A DNA stretch of 64,000 nucleotides. It comes from Paenibacillus montanisoli. Its GTDB lineage: Bacteria > Bacillota > Bacilli > Paenibacillales > Paenibacillaceae. The notes under the pieces were generated by a model that saw only the letters and a program-made list of their open reading frames with translations, did not search any database and was not told the origin of the DNA. A program made the translations under genes and the position numbers. Shown here one piece after another: positions 63,511 through 64,000 of the stretch. Within the stretch, counting starts at the first letter, position 1. The number at the start of each line of letters is the position of its first letter. The stretch is taken from positions 124,001 to 188,000 of the forward strand of contig NZ_QLUW01000005.1 in assembly GCF_003268025.1 (NCBI RefSeq), in the 5' to 3' direction.

Positions 63511-64000
63511 TTACACGTTGAAACGGAAATGCATGACGTCGCCGTCCTGCACGATATACTCTTTGCCCTCCAGGCGGAGCTGCCCTCTTTCCTTAGCCGC
63601 GTTCATCGAGCCCGCAGCCATCAGATCTTCGTAGGACACCACTTCCGCACGGATAAAGCCGCGTTCAAAATCAGTATGAATGACGCCGGCCGCTTGCGGC
63701 GCCTTCATGCCTTTGCGGATCGTCCAAGCGCGTACTTCCTGCACGCCCGCCGTGAAGTACGTGTACAAGCCAAGCAGCTTGTATGCCGCGCGGATCAGAC
63801 GGTTCAGGCCGGATTCCGCAAGGCCGAGCTCAGCCAGGAACATTTCCTTGTCCTCGCCCTCCAGCTCCGCGATCTCGGCTTCCACCTTCGCGCTGATCGG
63901 CACAACCTCCGCGCCTTCGGCTTTCGCGAATTCGCGGACAAGCTCCACGTAGCTGTTGCCTTCGGAGTTAGCCGCTTCGCCTTCGCTTACGTTCGCCGCA
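63511..64000 (-). CDS. ychF: Ribosome-binding ATPase YchF (partial, N-terminus outside window)
   Basis: Only the C-terminal ~162 residues lie in the window; the frame is open to position 64000. The sequence [42 protein letters not shown] and the final [11 protein letters not shown] form the TGS domain of YchF/OLA1, an Obg-family ATPase that binds ribosomes and responds to oxidative stress. ychF lies upstream of prfA without an obvious functional link. Confidence 0.93.
   Translation of the reverse strand, partial: AANVSEGEAANSEGNSYVELVREFAKAEGAEVVPISAKVEAEIAELEGEDKEMFLAELGLAESGLNRLIRAAYKLLGLYTYFTAGVQEVRAWTIRKGMKAPQAAGVIHTDFERGFIRAEVVSYEDLMAAGSMNAAKERGQLRLEGKEYIVQDGDVMHFRFNV

Overview
The window looks like chromosome of a spore-forming Paenibacillus-type bacterium (Paenibacillaceae). 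The evidence is spoIIR, copper-amine-oxidase-like stalk proteins, an SLH surface protein, an 11-subunit-type nuo operon lacking nuoEFG, Gram-positive ATP synthase gene order, and Fur boxes. Every gene I can support lies on the minus strand, so transcription runs from position 64000 toward 1. G+C is high outside roughly 19.8-35.2 kb and clearly lower inside it. No tRNA, rRNA, transposase or CRISPR array was seen.

Layout in direction of transcription. 64.0-49.4 kb is a housekeeping block in the order known from Bacillus subtilis: ychF (partial), prfA, prmC, spoIIR, tsaC (ywlC), mntP, ywlE, rpiB, ywlG, glyA, then two extra genes (a TIM-barrel sugar isomerase and a Gly/Cys-rich protein), upp and mnaA. 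A ZTP riboswitch with an intrinsic terminator precedes rpiB-ywlG-glyA. Two intergenic elements (53.7-53.9 and 60.3-60.5 kb) share an unusual architecture of four ~22-bp repeats, two inverted then two direct. A further repeat array lies between prfA and prmC. 49.4-42.0 kb is the complete F1Fo ATP synthase operon (atpZ-I-B-E-F-H-A-G-D-C).

42.0-16.2 kb is a surface polysaccharide locus. It starts with a tyrosine phosphatase (CpsB/YwqE type), an SLH-domain surface protein, a Wzz-like chain-length protein and a BY-kinase. A CapD/PglF-type dehydratase, an initiating sugar transferase, glycosyltransferases, a Wzy-like polymerase, the UDP-L-FucNAc genes capE-capF-capG, a pyruvyltransferase-family protein and a Wzx flippase follow. 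It ends with a nitroreductase, a Dabb protein, a stalk protein, UDP-glucose dehydrogenase and a UDP-glucuronate-type epimerase. The AT-rich core looks like a laterally acquired serotype cassette between conserved assembly/regulatory genes.

16.2-7.1 kb holds two transcription units that each begin with a Fur-box-like site. One is a four-gene envelope cassette: a YbhN-like membrane protein, a membrane phosphodiesterase/transferase, a dolichol-phosphate-mannose-synthase-like GT2 and a GT39-like membrane protein. The other is a three-gene iron-uptake unit: an exported helical protein, an exported stalk-domain protein and an FTR1 permease. 6.9 kb to the window edge is nuoA-B-C-D-H-I-J-K-L, with nuoL cut by the edge; NuoC has a long repetitive Ala/Glu/Lys-rich N-terminal extension.
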